A stretch of 64,000 bases of DNA from Daphnia carinata (taxonomy: Eukaryota; Arthropoda; Branchiopoda; Diplostraca; Daphniidae), in contig NC_081333.1 in NCBI RefSeq assembly GCF_022539665.2, positions 5,640,971 to 5,704,970 of the forward strand, in the 5' to 3' direction. This document shows, piece after piece, positions 54,190 to 64,000 of the stretch. How positions within the stretch are numbered: the stretch's first letter is position 1; each line of letters starts with the position of its first letter. The notes beneath the pieces are model-generated. The model saw only the letters and a program-made list of their open reading frames with translations, had not been told where the DNA came from and did no database searches. The translations under genes were made by a program, and so were the position numbers.

Positions 54190-54475
54190 CTACTAGCCTT
54201 TGTCCGTCCCAGGGGCATCCCATCTACGTCCTGGCTGGCCGATCGGGACGTCCCATTCTGACGGCAGATGTACGTCACCAGGATGTCCTAATGTCCGGTT
54301 TTAGGGACGTCCACTGGAGGACGTCCTACGGACGTAATTAATTGGAAGTCCTGGTAACGTCCTTATTTGGGAGTACTACGGACGTCCTTAGTTGGACGTC
54401 TGCAGGATGGCAAATCCGTACGTTCAGTGAACGTACGTATTGGAACATCCGCGGAATGTCCGGATCGCGGCAGCC
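54190..54475. repeat. ACGTCC/GGACGT-rich repeat cluster
   Basis: About a dozen copies of ACGTCC or its complement in 290 bp, many as GGACGTCC palindromes at irregular spacing of about 15-30 bp. A non-coding satellite-like or MITE-like piece. Confidence 0.6.
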
Positions 54476-54599
54476 AAAGGACGCAAGAAAATTTGTTTAA
54501 ATTAAAATAAAACCATAAATTTTTGGTAATTGATTTACATTTATTTTTACAAAATACAAACAATTAAACAAAAATTTAGCAGGTAACATCAAAAGCCTA

Positions 54600-55895
54600 A
54601 AATGTCCCGCTTCTTCTTCACTGTCGGTGTAAATGAACTTGCCAGCTCTATCACTAGTTTTCGAACCGGCTTTTTTGGAACCAAGCTGTGTAATGGCTAC
54701 ATCGAAATCGCTGTCGACCGAGGTAATTGATGTTTGCGAAGGTGTTCTCACCTGGACGGAAAGAATAAAAAATGGGAAATTGTGATCGGCGTAGAAACTC
54801 GAACAGGAAGATGATTTGAAATACCGGTCTCTTCCATCTACTGTTTGTTTCAGTATCAGAGGCAGCCGATTCGGCACTGATGGAAGATAGCGAGCGGAAT
54901 CAACGACTTTCGCCCCCATTCATGTACGTGCGTTTGTATGGGTTGTCTTCCTTTAAATGATTGGGACGACCAACGATTCCATTTTTATCCTGCAACCAAA
55001 TAAATTCAACGCACACAGATTTAGAACTGTTTTCTTGTCATCGATAATTACGGCAAAGCCAAACCTTTTTCATTGCGGGGATGTTCGACTGTACGCCTGC
55101 TATGAGTTGAATGACTTGTTCAAAGCCTTCTTTTTTGATCGTTTCCCCACGTAAATATACAAGGTCATAGACATTGGAGCCATGATTGGCGTCAGTTCTG
55201 CTGGGGTGATAGTTTTTTGGAGATCAGACAGAGACAAAATCGCTGTTGCTTGTGGAAGGTTTGTTCTCGCAATCGAAAATACGATCGTGATAATTTCTCT
55301 CTTCGGCTGACCATGTAACACAAATTTCGAACCTACAGCGAAGAACAGTTTTTACTGACAACTCTGCATTTAACGAGATAAAAATAATAAAGTTAATGAG
55401 AAGTATGTTCATACCCTCTCTAGGTCTTGTCGTAGCTGTACAAACAATTTCATACGTTCCATATCTTGCTGTTGTTGCTGACTTAATCTTTTCGTTTCAG
55501 TGGTTTTGGGCGGTAGCAATGGTCTGTCTCGGTTGGACTGGAAATTTTAAAAAAGAAAATTGATTGCTTGTAGTAGAGACACATGAATTTGGGAGCACAC
55601 ACCTTTCGTTTACGAACCCAAAAGTTGAAAATTTGATCAACGACAACGACATCGAGATCAAGATCTAGCGTCCGCGCCGTTTCATTAATGCTGGCATGCT
55701 TATAAAAGTCCGATTCGATGAGTTGTAGCCTTTTCACACACAAGTAACTCTAAATAATTAAACGCAAAACGTAAAAATGTTTATGTATCCTATACTTTTG
55801 GGCACGGATTAAGTGCCTTTCTTCGACGGTCATTTCTTTTTTCAGCTTTCTAACGGATTGGGTGTTCTCCTCCCCCTCGCCTTCAACATGAGATC
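54600..55895 (-). pseudogene. Captured fragment of a Jade/Rhinoceros-type PHD gene (introns retained)
   Basis: Exons in order on the minus strand. About 55895-55800 has SVRKLKKEMTVEERHLIRAQ. 55740-55600 has RLQLIESDFYKHASINETAR, then FNFWVRKRK. 55540-55388 has RPLLPPKTTETKRLSQQQQ, then LFVQLRQDLERV. 55330-55150 has NLCYMVSRREKLSRS, then RLREQTFHKQ, the hallmark block of Jade/Rno proteins C-terminal to the PHD fingers. 54995-54885 has NPYKRTYMNGGES, and 54750-54600 a Ser/Asp-rich segment with FIYTDSEEE. Introns are short with GT-AG ends. The PHD fingers and the real 5' and 3' ends are absent. One direct duplication-like 'VVVVD' and stops suggest decay. The match relies on recalled family motifs. 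Confidence 0.7.
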
Positions 55896-55899
55896 CCGT

Positions 55900-57661
55900 G
55901 ATCCATATCCAATATTGATATCATGGAAATCAATAATACGGAATAGTGTTACGTGCTCCTGGACATTTTCTGGGGCACTGCTCAGCGATGGTACCGATTT
56001 CGGTTTGCCACCTAAGACGATAATAAATTAATGTAGTTACTAGTTGAAAATGCATCTAAGTGAAATGATAATTAAAGAATGGCTCTCAGATACTATCTAG
56101 CAGGAAGATTATGAAAGTTTTTCAACATTCCAAAAAGTTTTAATCATCGAGTACTTAAAATTTTAGATAAATACGAAAGAAATTCACCTGTGGCAATAAG
56201 GCACTTGTCGTAGGTGATGGTATGGCCGTCATCTAACTCAGCTTTGCGACCAACAATGTCCAGTTTAACTACAAGATGTCCTCACACAACTGAAACGCCA
56301 CCATTTTCTTTGGCAACTAATTCCACGGGATTGCAGTAGAATTCATCCTGTTCGAAGAACAAACTGGATACGAAAATAGGTCACATGCGTTAAAATAACA
56401 CAATATAAAATTATAACTTTAGACAATCACCTTCACTCTTTTCTGTTCCACTGCTTAAACTTTAGTTTGTTTGACACTTCGGGATCGTCACTGAACCACA
56501 GTTCTTTCGATAGTGGTGGCTTCATGTAAGGCAAGTGGTTTTCTTCACCAATGACTAAGACCTAGAAAAAATGATTCAATTAAAAATGGCGAGATAAAAT
56601 GAATTACTTTTCTACCTTTGCTTTAGGGTCACGGGATTTTATGGCACGGAAGGCGGCAAATGAAGAAGTACCGGCTCAGGTTAGTCAAACATAATTGAAA
56701 ACATTACTTACCGAATAAATAAGGGACTGTAAAAAAAAAGCTTGTATTTCATTTTAAATGTTTAACAATCAATATTTTTCTGTAAATATTAACTAAGCAA
56801 TAAACCAAGTAAAATTTAAGTTCTCGTAAACGAAACAAAATGCATCACCTTATTTTTCTTCTTTAACAGTTGTTTATTGGGATAGGTGACTCTTCTTTCG
56901 AGTTGTAGTTGTACGCGATGAAATTTCTAACAACGTATGGGATTTTATAAACACCTACAAAAGAAAAAAATTAATGGAAGAACGAAAAGCCTTTAAACCA
57001 TAAAAATAAAATTAATTTTGATTCAATTACACATATGTGTCCATTCATAGCTGGGTGTGTAGTTGGTTTTCTCCTCAACAACAGAATTGGATGTCTTGCT
57101 TCTGTAAATTGAAATCCGTTAAAGTGCAGTACTTGCATCTTGAGATTAATGTCTTGACGTAACTAACAGCTGTAATGCTGTTATTTCATCTGGACGATAA
57201 GAAAAATGATTACATAAATTTCACGAACAAAAAATCTGTGAACATCTAGATTACCAGAAGGATGATAGTTATAAGGCAGCTACCAAGTTGGTTCCCAAAT
57301 GGTTCATGGTAAATTATACTCTAGTTTCATGATTCTCCTTGAAAGTAACCACCCAAGAAACATTTCAGATTAGTAATCTGTGTCAAATTTCCAACTGCAA
57401 TTAATAAAATTATGTCTACACTTTAAATACCTTTCCTTCCAAGTAAATTTTTTTCTTCTGTGGTGCTAATGCCAACATGAATTTGAAATGTACCAAAACT
57501 GCCAAACCTAGGAAATAGAAAATTTTTAATTTTACTGAAACTAGCCACTTACCTGTCAAACAAACACCGCTTACAACAAGCAACTTCAACGATTCATAGA
57601 ATTGTAGGATGTTGACACTTCGAGCTTGCAACAGTCGTCTGCTTGTAGTAACCGTTGCCAT
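55900..57661 (-). pseudogene. AIFM1: Captured 5' part of AIFM1 (apoptosis-inducing factor), introns retained
   Basis: Starts with ATG at 57661 and a basic, mitochondrial-presequence-like exon (TTSRRLLQARSVNILQF) ending at a GTAAGT donor at 57552. A linker exon (SNSVVEEKTNYTPSYEWTH) lies near 57070. The FAD-binding region follows: TSSFAAFRAIKSRDPKAK (56650), [20 protein letters not shown] and [10 protein letters not shown] (56460-56560), FFEQDEFYCNP, ENGGVSVV, VVKLDIVGRKAELDDGHTIT and DKCLIATG (56190-56360), then GKPKSVPSLSSA and VTLFRIIDFHD (55930-56010). A TGA sits after GGVSVV near 56288, and the GGG of the Rossmann loop exon is damaged. The C-terminal two thirds of AIFM1 is absent; Jade-like sequence follows directly. 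Loss of the rest makes it non-functional as AIF. Confidence 0.8.
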
Positions 57662-58138
57662 ATATATCGTAAAAAACAATATTTTGCGCAAGGGCAAACA
57701 GTGTTTTATTATGAAATTAACGTTTCTTAAATTATTTTTATATAATAATTTTCTTAGTTATCTGTGTATTAAGAGGTACTTATGCGCCCTCCCAAGAATC
57801 CTCATTGAGGCACGAAGAAAAAAAAAGTGAATAGTGACACTATAAAAGGGCGGGTGATGGTTGACCTGAAAACACCAGTAAGAAAATGTAAAATGCGAAA
57901 ATCCAAATACTTTGTAAACAAAATTACTTTTCTATTAAATGAGCTCTAAAAAGCAATAGAAAAAGCATATAATCCTGCAAAAATATTATGAATGTAAATT
58001 TTTTTTTTTAAAGTTATAATGCAGTGAAAAGGCGTCATATTGATAACGCTGTTTGAAGTGCAAAAACCAATATAAGCCGTTCGTTTTTTTTTAAACATAT
58101 CGGACAAATGATAACCATTACACATTTAATTTTTTTAT
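57662..58138. other. FB2 right subterminal region
   Basis: AT-rich, no gene. TATAAAAGGGCGGG at 57842 on the plus strand looks like a TATA box but faces away from the captured genes. Confidence 0.4.
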
Positions 58139-58316
58139 GATGGAGAAATAGGACCTCAAGGCTGGAGAAATAGGACCCTCAATGTGGAGAAATAGTACCC
58201 TTCAAAAAATGTTTGAAGATTGGTTCCTATTCCTCCAGGTCCTATTTCTCCAGGTCCTATTTGTAGGTCCTAAATCTCCGGGTCGTATTTCTCCAGGTCC
58301 TATTTCTCCGGCTACC
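58139..58316 (-). repeat. FB2 right terminal motif cluster
   Basis: Three GGAGAAATAGGACC-like units, a spacer, then about six opposing GGTCCTATTTCTCC-like units ending in GGCTACC. Mirror organisation of 52896-53060. Confidence 0.8.
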
Positions 58317-58320
58317 CTAT

Positions 58321-58460
58321 ATTCACATTTAATACACGTATATTTGATACTGTTTGAATTTAGATCATGAAACTGATTCTATAACACTTTATTCACATTG
58401 AATACACGTATATTTGATGCTGTTTAAATGTAGATCATGAAACTGATTTTATAACACTAC
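58321..58460 (+). repeat. Two-copy 70-bp tandem duplication
   Basis: ATTCACATTTAATACACG at 58321 and ATTCACATTGAATACACG at 58391 head near-identical 70-bp units containing GATCATGAAACTGATT. Confidence 0.85.
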
Positions 58461-59602
58461 TAGTATATGGCGGCCCGTCCCAGGACGGTAATAGGTGAAG
58501 TCTAGTATTAAGTGTCTGCTTTCGTTTTCTCCCTGCCTGCAGCTTCCCCCCCTTCTTCACCCTCGGCTCACGATTTGCCATCCGTCTGCTTTTTCATACT
58601 GACTGCAATTTTATTCCAGTCCTTTTAAGTTCGAAAAATAAATGTTGAACTCTTGCCGGTGGCAGTTGGAAATATAGTTGAGGTTTTCGAACCTTACTCC
58701 AAGTATTTGAATGTCATGCGGTTCCTATTCGACCAATGGTAAGAGGTACGGAAAAGGAGAAGCAAAATGTTAAGCCTAGCCAGAGTCAGATGAAGTTTTT
58801 ACTTCTTTTCTGTAATAAATTCTTACACAACTTGTTCTTTGTTATCTGATGATGGGTCAAGAACGAATCGGCAAACGAACGATCAGTCGTCAGTTGGACA
58901 ACCACGTTGATTTAGCATTACGCTGATGAAATTGCAAAAGCTTCTGTTTAGAAATCGTACTTACTGAAGTTTAACATGTCCCCTTCTCGTAGGTGAACAA
59001 TTTCCGAAATCCACTGTAAAATGCCAATTGGGTCGGGAGCGTAAACGTTACCTGAAGCAATACTGCAATAATCGAAAATAAAATGAGAATACTGGATGTT
59101 GTCACTTGCTCGATTGTGAACCCTGTTAAAAGAAATGTTGACAGTCAAGAGCTTGCAGCTAAATGTTTAACTCGTTGACTGCTGATATGCACCTCAAACG
59201 TAAGACATCGTTGCTCTAGAAGGCATAATAGTTCCAGAAGATTTAATTTCTCTGCCGTGTAATTGAAAACAAAGCGTGATTGTAAAATTTTCAGCGAGCA
59301 CATGAATGTAACGTGTCACTTGTTGATATGAATTTGTAAGTGAGTTTGCAAATTTCAGATATTCGCCATTAGTTTTGAAATATAGGCAGTGTCCTATTAT
59401 GGAACTACAACATCATTGTTAAAATGGAATGGATCTGGAGATGCAGCTAGTTTTTTTTTTTTTTTTTTTTTAAATTTGTTTTTAATTTATTTTTTATCAA
59501 TTTCCATTCAATAAGGTACCTGTTGAATAATAAATATTGCAAGCTTTAAGTCAAATGTGATTTGTTGAGTGCTTCGAAACTGCGAGTTAGACATTTCTTT
59601 TG
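58461..59602. other. Mostly non-coding; one weak exon-like segment
   Basis: GGCGGCCCGTCCCAGGACGG near 58468 is a GC-rich imperfect inverted repeat, possibly a MITE end. On the minus strand at 58948-59148, NVYAPDPIGILQWISEIVHL reads protein-like between AG and GT sites, but I cannot name it. A 20-bp poly-T lies at 59451-59471. The sequence gradually becomes similar to the array that follows. Confidence 0.35.
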
Positions 59603-61512
59603 GTTGATCAGCAGTCCATCCTCGCGCAGCTTTTCACTTTGAAAGTAGCGAATGAAAGTATGCTTCAGAAATTTGCAGGATGCAACTCAAACATATGCTT
59701 CTTTTGTTCACCTGTAAACAGGAGAAAATTTGTGATCTTCAGATTAAGCCACCGTCTTCTTTTTAATCTTAACAACAGTCACATAGAGAATGAAAACAAT
59801 AACGCATGTTAAAATAGAACTGAAGTGATAAATGCAGATCCCCTTCATCTGGGGGACGTTAAAAAACGGAATGCTGTTGGTTAAGAGCACTTGTTGAGTG
59901 GTATGCTGTGCATGTTTAAATGAGCTATTTGTTGACATAAGCACTGAAAGCTTTATGTCATATGTGACTGGTTGAATGCTTTGTACGTATGACTTTCAAA
60001 TTTCTTGCAGTTTAGTGGTGGTTTAGCTTAGCTTAGTTTAGGCATCCTTTTGGGCGAGCGCAGAAGTCAAAGAAAACTGCTGTCCCTGGTTGAAACGCAG
60101 ATCCTTATGTGTTGGTTACGTGGCAGTCACACTTGTCACCCGGAAGTTCAACCAATTCTGTACAAATGTAATTGAGGCCTTCGATGAAATGGCATACACA
60201 GTTTGCTGAGGAGTGCACTGCAGAATAGAGATCTAGCCGCCGAATGCTATCAGCTGTTCCAGTGAAAAACTTCGGTGAAAAACAGAAATACAAAAAATAT
60301 GTGGTAAAAAACGTTTAACACAACCAGTTAATAGCTATAGTGAAAATGCACAGTGCCTTCGCCAGCAAGGTTTGAAAAAATTGAACGTTGTTGGTTGAGG
60401 TTGGTGGAACTTGTTGAATGCTAAAATCTGGACGTTTTAATGAGGCAACTGTTGACAAATGAACACAGAAAGCTTTAAATCAAAGGTGATTTGTCTAGTG
60501 CTTTGCACCTTTGAGTTTGAAATTTGTATTCATTAATCATCAGTCTGAACTGGAACGGAAATGGAGAGCCCTATCCCATGTACTGGTTTGACAAAGTTGA
60601 ACGCCGTTGTTTGATTTAGCGGAAGTTGTCAAATGCCAACCTCTCCACGTTTCAGTGAGGCAGCTATTAGCAAATAACCGGAGGTAGCTATAAATAAAAT
60701 GTCACTTGTTGAGTGCTTGACACCTGTGAATTTGGTATTTCTTTTAGTTGATCAACAGTCCGTCCTCGCGTAGCTCTTCCCTTCGAAAATTGCAAATGGA
60801 GTGTGCCTGTGAAAATTGCAGTATGCAACTCAACGAATTCTTCATCTGTAAACATGAGAACATGTGTGATCTTCAAATTAAAAAAACGATTTTTTGAAAA
60901 CGTAAACAACAGCCAAAGGGTAAACCAAAACCACAAAGTATGTTGAGAAAGAACTGAAGCGGAAGTGTATATCCTTTACCTGGATGGGTTGGCAAAGTTA
61001 AACTCTGTTGATTGAGGATGGTGGAACTCACTGCATGCCAACATCTGCACGTTTCAATGAGGCGCCTGTTAATAAGTAACTACTGAAAGCTTGAAATGAA
61101 ACGTGACTTGTTGAATTCTTGACACCTGTGAGTTTGTTGTTTCTTGTAGTCGATCAGCAGTCCATTCTGGCGTAGATCTTCACTTTCAATGTTGCAAATG
61201 AACTTGGCCAGTGAAATTTGCAGAATGCAAATCCATGAATGCCTCATCTGTAAACGTGAGAAAATTTGTGATCTTCAAAGAAGTCACTATGTCTTTGTGT
61301 AAACGCATACAACAGCCAATTGAAACAGAAGCACCACAACACTTTAAAATGGAACTGATGTGGAAATGCACAGCCCTTTACCTGAAATGTGTCGAAAAAG
61401 TTGCACACCATAGGTTGAGAATGGTAGTACTTGTTGAACCTCAATATCTGCCCGTATCAATGAGGTTTCTAATTACAAATGAACATTGAAAGGCTTACGT
61501 CAAACGTGACTA

Positions 61513-61520
61513 ATTGATGC
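61513..61520 (+). repeat. Left TSD of FB3 (ATTGATGC)
   Basis: Exact 8-bp match to 62478-62485. Confidence 0.9.
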
Positions 61521-62477
61521 GATTGGCGGTGAAATAGGACTGAAACGAAATAGGACTGGAGAAATAGGACTGAAAATTTCCAGCCCTATTTCTACCGGAG
61601 AAATAGGACTGGGAGAAATAGGACTTTATTAAACTTTTAGGACAGTCCTATTTCTCCATGGTATCAGTCCTATTTCTCCTCGGCATCAGTCCTATTTCTC
61701 CTTAGAAATAGTCCTATTTCATTTATCTTGTTCCAAGGGGAACGATGAGCCTCTAATCCGAAGAGCGCCGGCTTATATCCATTTCCCTTTTTAAAAAACC
61801 GATGGCGTTTACTCATTAGATAAATAGTTCACAAATTTTTTATCTCTTATCCTATTTTAATTTTAATTGCGGGGGAACATAAATTATTTTGAATCTAATA
61901 GAGTTCATTTAATAAAATACTATTAGAGCAAAATCAGATTATGTAAGAGCTGTATATAACGATAGATGTATGAAATAGTAAAACATTAGTTCAATTGGAA
62001 AAGTTGGTTATGACCACATAATGTGCAATATAATATTTCTGTAGTTTGTCTAATAGTATTTTGTTAAATGAACTCTATTAAATACAATATAGTTCATGTT
62101 CTCCTGCAATTTAAATTAAAATAGGATAAGAAAAAAAAGTTTTGTGAACCATTTATCTAATGAATAAACGCCATCGGTTTTTTAAAAAGGGAAATGGATA
62201 TAAGCCGGCGCTCTTTCGCAATACATTGCCTACCGGATTAGAGGCTCATCGTTCCCCTTGGAACAACGTAAATGAAATAGGACTATTTCTAAGGAGAAAT
62301 AGGACTGATGCTGAGGAGAAATAGGACTGATGTATTGGAGAAATAGGACTGTCCTAAAAGTTTTTAAAAGTCAGTCCTATTTCTCCCAGTCCTATTTCTC
62401 CGGTAGAAATAGGACTGGAAATTTTCAGTCCTATTTCTCCAGTCCTATTTCGTTTCAGTCCTATTTCACCGGCTACC
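61521..62477. mobile_element. FB3: 957-bp palindromic fold-back transposon
   Basis: Left end GATTGGCGGTGAAATAGGAC, right end (complemented) GGTAGCCGGTGAAATAGGAC, with an exact 8-bp TSD. The arms, 61521 to about 61927 and about 62047 to 62477, are near-perfect inverted copies around a loop of about 120 bp. The outer 210 bp of each arm is built from GGAGAAATAGGACTG units in both directions, so each arm can itself form several hairpins. The inner arm includes AAAAAACCGATGGCGTTTA. There is no coding capacity. Confidence 0.92.
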
Positions 62478-62485
62478 ATTGATGC
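62478..62485 (+). repeat. Right TSD of FB3 (ATTGATGC)
   Basis: Partner of 61513-61520. Confidence 0.9.
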
Positions 62486-64000
62486 TGCTATCTACCTATG
62501 CCGATAACATTTCTTTTAGTGGACCAGCAATCCATCCTAATATTGCTTTTCCCTCTCGGAGTTGCAAATGATGCGTGTCTCCTAAATTTGCAGATTGCAA
62601 TTCAAGGGAATGCTTCACCCATAAACGGGAAAATTTGAGGATTTTAGATTAAGCCACTGTCTGTTGGTAAATTAAAACAGCAAAGCAGTGGAAGAAAACA
62701 TAAACGCACGTTAAAATAGAACTGAAGGTAAAAATGCTCAGCCCTTTCATCTGGAAGGTGTTGGAAAAGACTGAATTCTGTTGGTTTATTAGGGTATTAC
62801 TTGTTGATTGCTTAAACGTGCATGTTTGAATCAGCTACCTGTTGACGAATAAACCCTGAGAGCTTCAAGTCATACGTAACTGGTTTAGTGCTTTGCACCT
62901 GTGAGTCTCACGGGTTTGTTGTAGTTTAGTAGGAGTTTAGTTTAGTTTTGGCACCCTTTTCGCAAGCCCAGACGTCAAGGAAAACCCATAACTGTTATCA
63001 CCTGGTTAAAAACTGTTACCTGGTTGTAAACGCGTTCTAAAAAATTGGCTTAAAGAAATCGGTTACCCTGGTCAGTTAACAGCTGAGAATACCGTGCTCT
63101 TTCGCCTGGAAGATATTGAAAAAGTTGAGCGCAGTTGGTTTAGTGTGGCGGAATTTGTTGAATGCCCGCTTCAATGAGGCACCTGTTGACAAAAAACCAC
63201 TGAAAGCTTTCAATAAAACTTGACTTGTTTGAATGTTTAATACCTGTGCGTTTGGCATATCTTTTGATCGGACAACAATCCATCCTTGCGTATTACTTCA
63301 CTTTCAAAGTTGCAAATGAAGTGGGCCTGAGAAATGTGCAAAATGCAACTCAAGTAATACTTCACCTGTAATTAGAAAATTTGTGTGATTCAGATGAAGC
63401 CACACTATCTTTTTGTGAACGTAAACAGTAGTGTATTGCTTACCATACCATACCAACACCTGTTGAAGGAGAACTGAAGTGGAAGTGCAGAGCTCGTTCA
63501 CCTGAAATGGGTTGACAAAGTTCAACACTGTTCGTTGAGGACAGTGGTTCCTTTTGAATGCTTATCTGTGCAGGTTTGAGGTACCTGTTGAAAAATAAAT
63601 GTTGAATACCTTAAGCCAAACATGTCTTGTTAAACTTTATGTAAAAGATTACTATCGTGCACCAGTAGTGCTGTACACCTATAAGGTGGCATTGCCTTTT
63701 GTTGATCAAATGTGAGCGAAAAAAAATTGTAATCTTCAGGTGATGCCACTGCCGTTCTGGAATGTACGCAACAGTCAATTAGTCAACACAAACATTGACC
63801 CATCTAAAAATTAAACTGAATTAGAAATGCCAAGCCCGTTCAACTGGACAATGTTGAAAAAGTTGAACAACGTTAACTTGAGGGTAATGGAACTTGTTGC
63901 AAGCTAATATCTGCAAATAAGTTATACAAATTTGAATGTAGGATGTTACCTGTTTAAATGAGCAGGGAAAAAAACATTTTCTAGTACAACACATCCAATG

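Larger units (their letters stand above)
52896..58316. mobile_element. FB2: fold-back family element carrying captured host gene pieces
   Basis: The left end GATTGCCGGAGAAATAGGAC and right end (complemented) GGTAGCCGGAGAAATAGGAC match the FB3 and FB1 termini. Each end is a ~170-bp cluster of GGAGAAATAGGAC-type motifs followed by a spacer and opposing motifs. The 5.4-kb interior is not palindromic. Near the left it holds a copy of the FB1 internal gene; the rest is an ACGTCC-rich repeat, Jade-like exons and AIFM1-like exons. Flanking 8-mers differ (TTCTTTAG and CTATATTC), and Gypsy-D gag does not resume on the right, so the present ends may derive from different insertions or a deletion. Confidence 0.7.
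59603..64000 (-). repeat. Diverged ~400-bp tandem array
   Basis: A block containing TTGATCAGCAGTCCATCCT, then TTGCAAATGAA, GCAACTCAA, CACCTGTAAAC and GATCTTCA recurs near 59603, 60535 (partial), 60748, 61150, 62520, 63265 and 63700 (partial). Between them are shared strings such as CTGAAAGCTT, CACGTTTCAATGAGGC and GAACTGAAGTGGAAATGCA. A GTAGTTTAGT variant occurs at about 60015 and 62945, so there is also a higher-order unit. On the minus strand each block reads similar short peptide text such as TDEEFVELHTAIFTGTLHLQ. FB3 interrupts the array. It continues past the window edge. Confidence 0.7.

Noticed and set aside
54190-54475. Cluster of cAMP-response-element-like TGACGTCA sites
   Set aside because: The recurring word is GGACGTCC/ACGTCC rather than TGACGTCA, and no promoter is near.
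57842-57855. TATA box for the captured AIFM1 5' end
   Set aside because: TATAAAAGGG is on the plus strand, pointing away from the minus-strand gene piece.
58461-58500. Promoter CpG-type or rRNA-like GC block
   Set aside because: A short imperfect inverted repeat only; more likely an element terminus.

Overview
This window looks like repeat-dense arthropod DNA, probably from a branchiopod crustacean of the Daphnia type. That assignment is inference. It rests on very short introns (about 56-100 nt), abundant BEL/Pao and Gypsy elements, P- and hAT-type transposases, and crustacean/insect-like AIFM1 and Jade/Rhinoceros exons. No tRNA, rRNA or CRISPR array was seen. Almost everything recognisable is a mobile element, and most elements are nested in one another.

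Region 1-4,400: the 5' end of a short-LTR retroelement (LTR 1174-1376, minus orientation) with a coiled-coil reading frame behind it, a few small plus-strand frames, and the C-terminal end of a minus-strand BEL/Pao pol ('BEL-B'). BEL-B is split twice. A hAT transposon (4406-7880, perfect 8-bp target duplication TTCGTAAT) sits in it, and a complete 9.5-kb BEL element ('BEL-A', 8780-18311, two 306-bp LTRs) sits further along; BEL-B then resumes to about 19,310. BEL-A has an extra RGRG-rich frame, a 78-bp tandem repeat carrying CTCF-like motifs, a TATA/Inr-like internal promoter, and then gag-pol with several lesions.

Region 19,680-25,700: a decayed minus-strand P-element (THAP) transposase with introns, then a decayed plus-strand BEL pol ('BEL-E').

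Region 25,818-52,895: a minus-oriented assemblage. From its 3' side it has an LTR related to 1174-1376, a polypurine tract, an ankyrin-repeat reading frame, a divergent small two-exon plus-strand gene, then env-like frames, pol, protease and nucleocapsid of a Gypsy-type element ('Gypsy-D'). A second, young Gypsy element with an F-like envelope ('Gypsy-C', 28003-36396, 246-bp LTRs, TSD ATAT) lies inside the first exon of the small plus-strand gene. A 6.6-kb palindromic transposon ('FB1') lies inside the Gypsy-D protease region.

Region 45,004-62,477: three members of what appears to be one fold-back DNA transposon family. Termini fit GRTWGSCGG, TSDs are 8 bp where present, and the ends are built from iterated GGAGAAATAGGAC-like motifs that also face each other. 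FB1 (45004-51618) and FB3 (61521-62477) are near-complete palindromes with perfect 8-bp TSDs. FB2 (52896-58316) has the same ends but carries intron-containing pieces of two unrelated host genes, AIFM1 and a Jade/Rhinoceros-type PHD gene, joined head-to-tail in one orientation. The last 4-5 kb is a diverged ~400-bp tandem array into which FB3 inserted.

The strongest candidate for something undescribed is the fold-back family with its gene-capturing member. Next come the BEL-A leader with CTCF-like sites between two possible transcription units, and the possibility that Gypsy-D plus the ankyrin frame and antisense gene form one accessory-gene-bearing retroelement.
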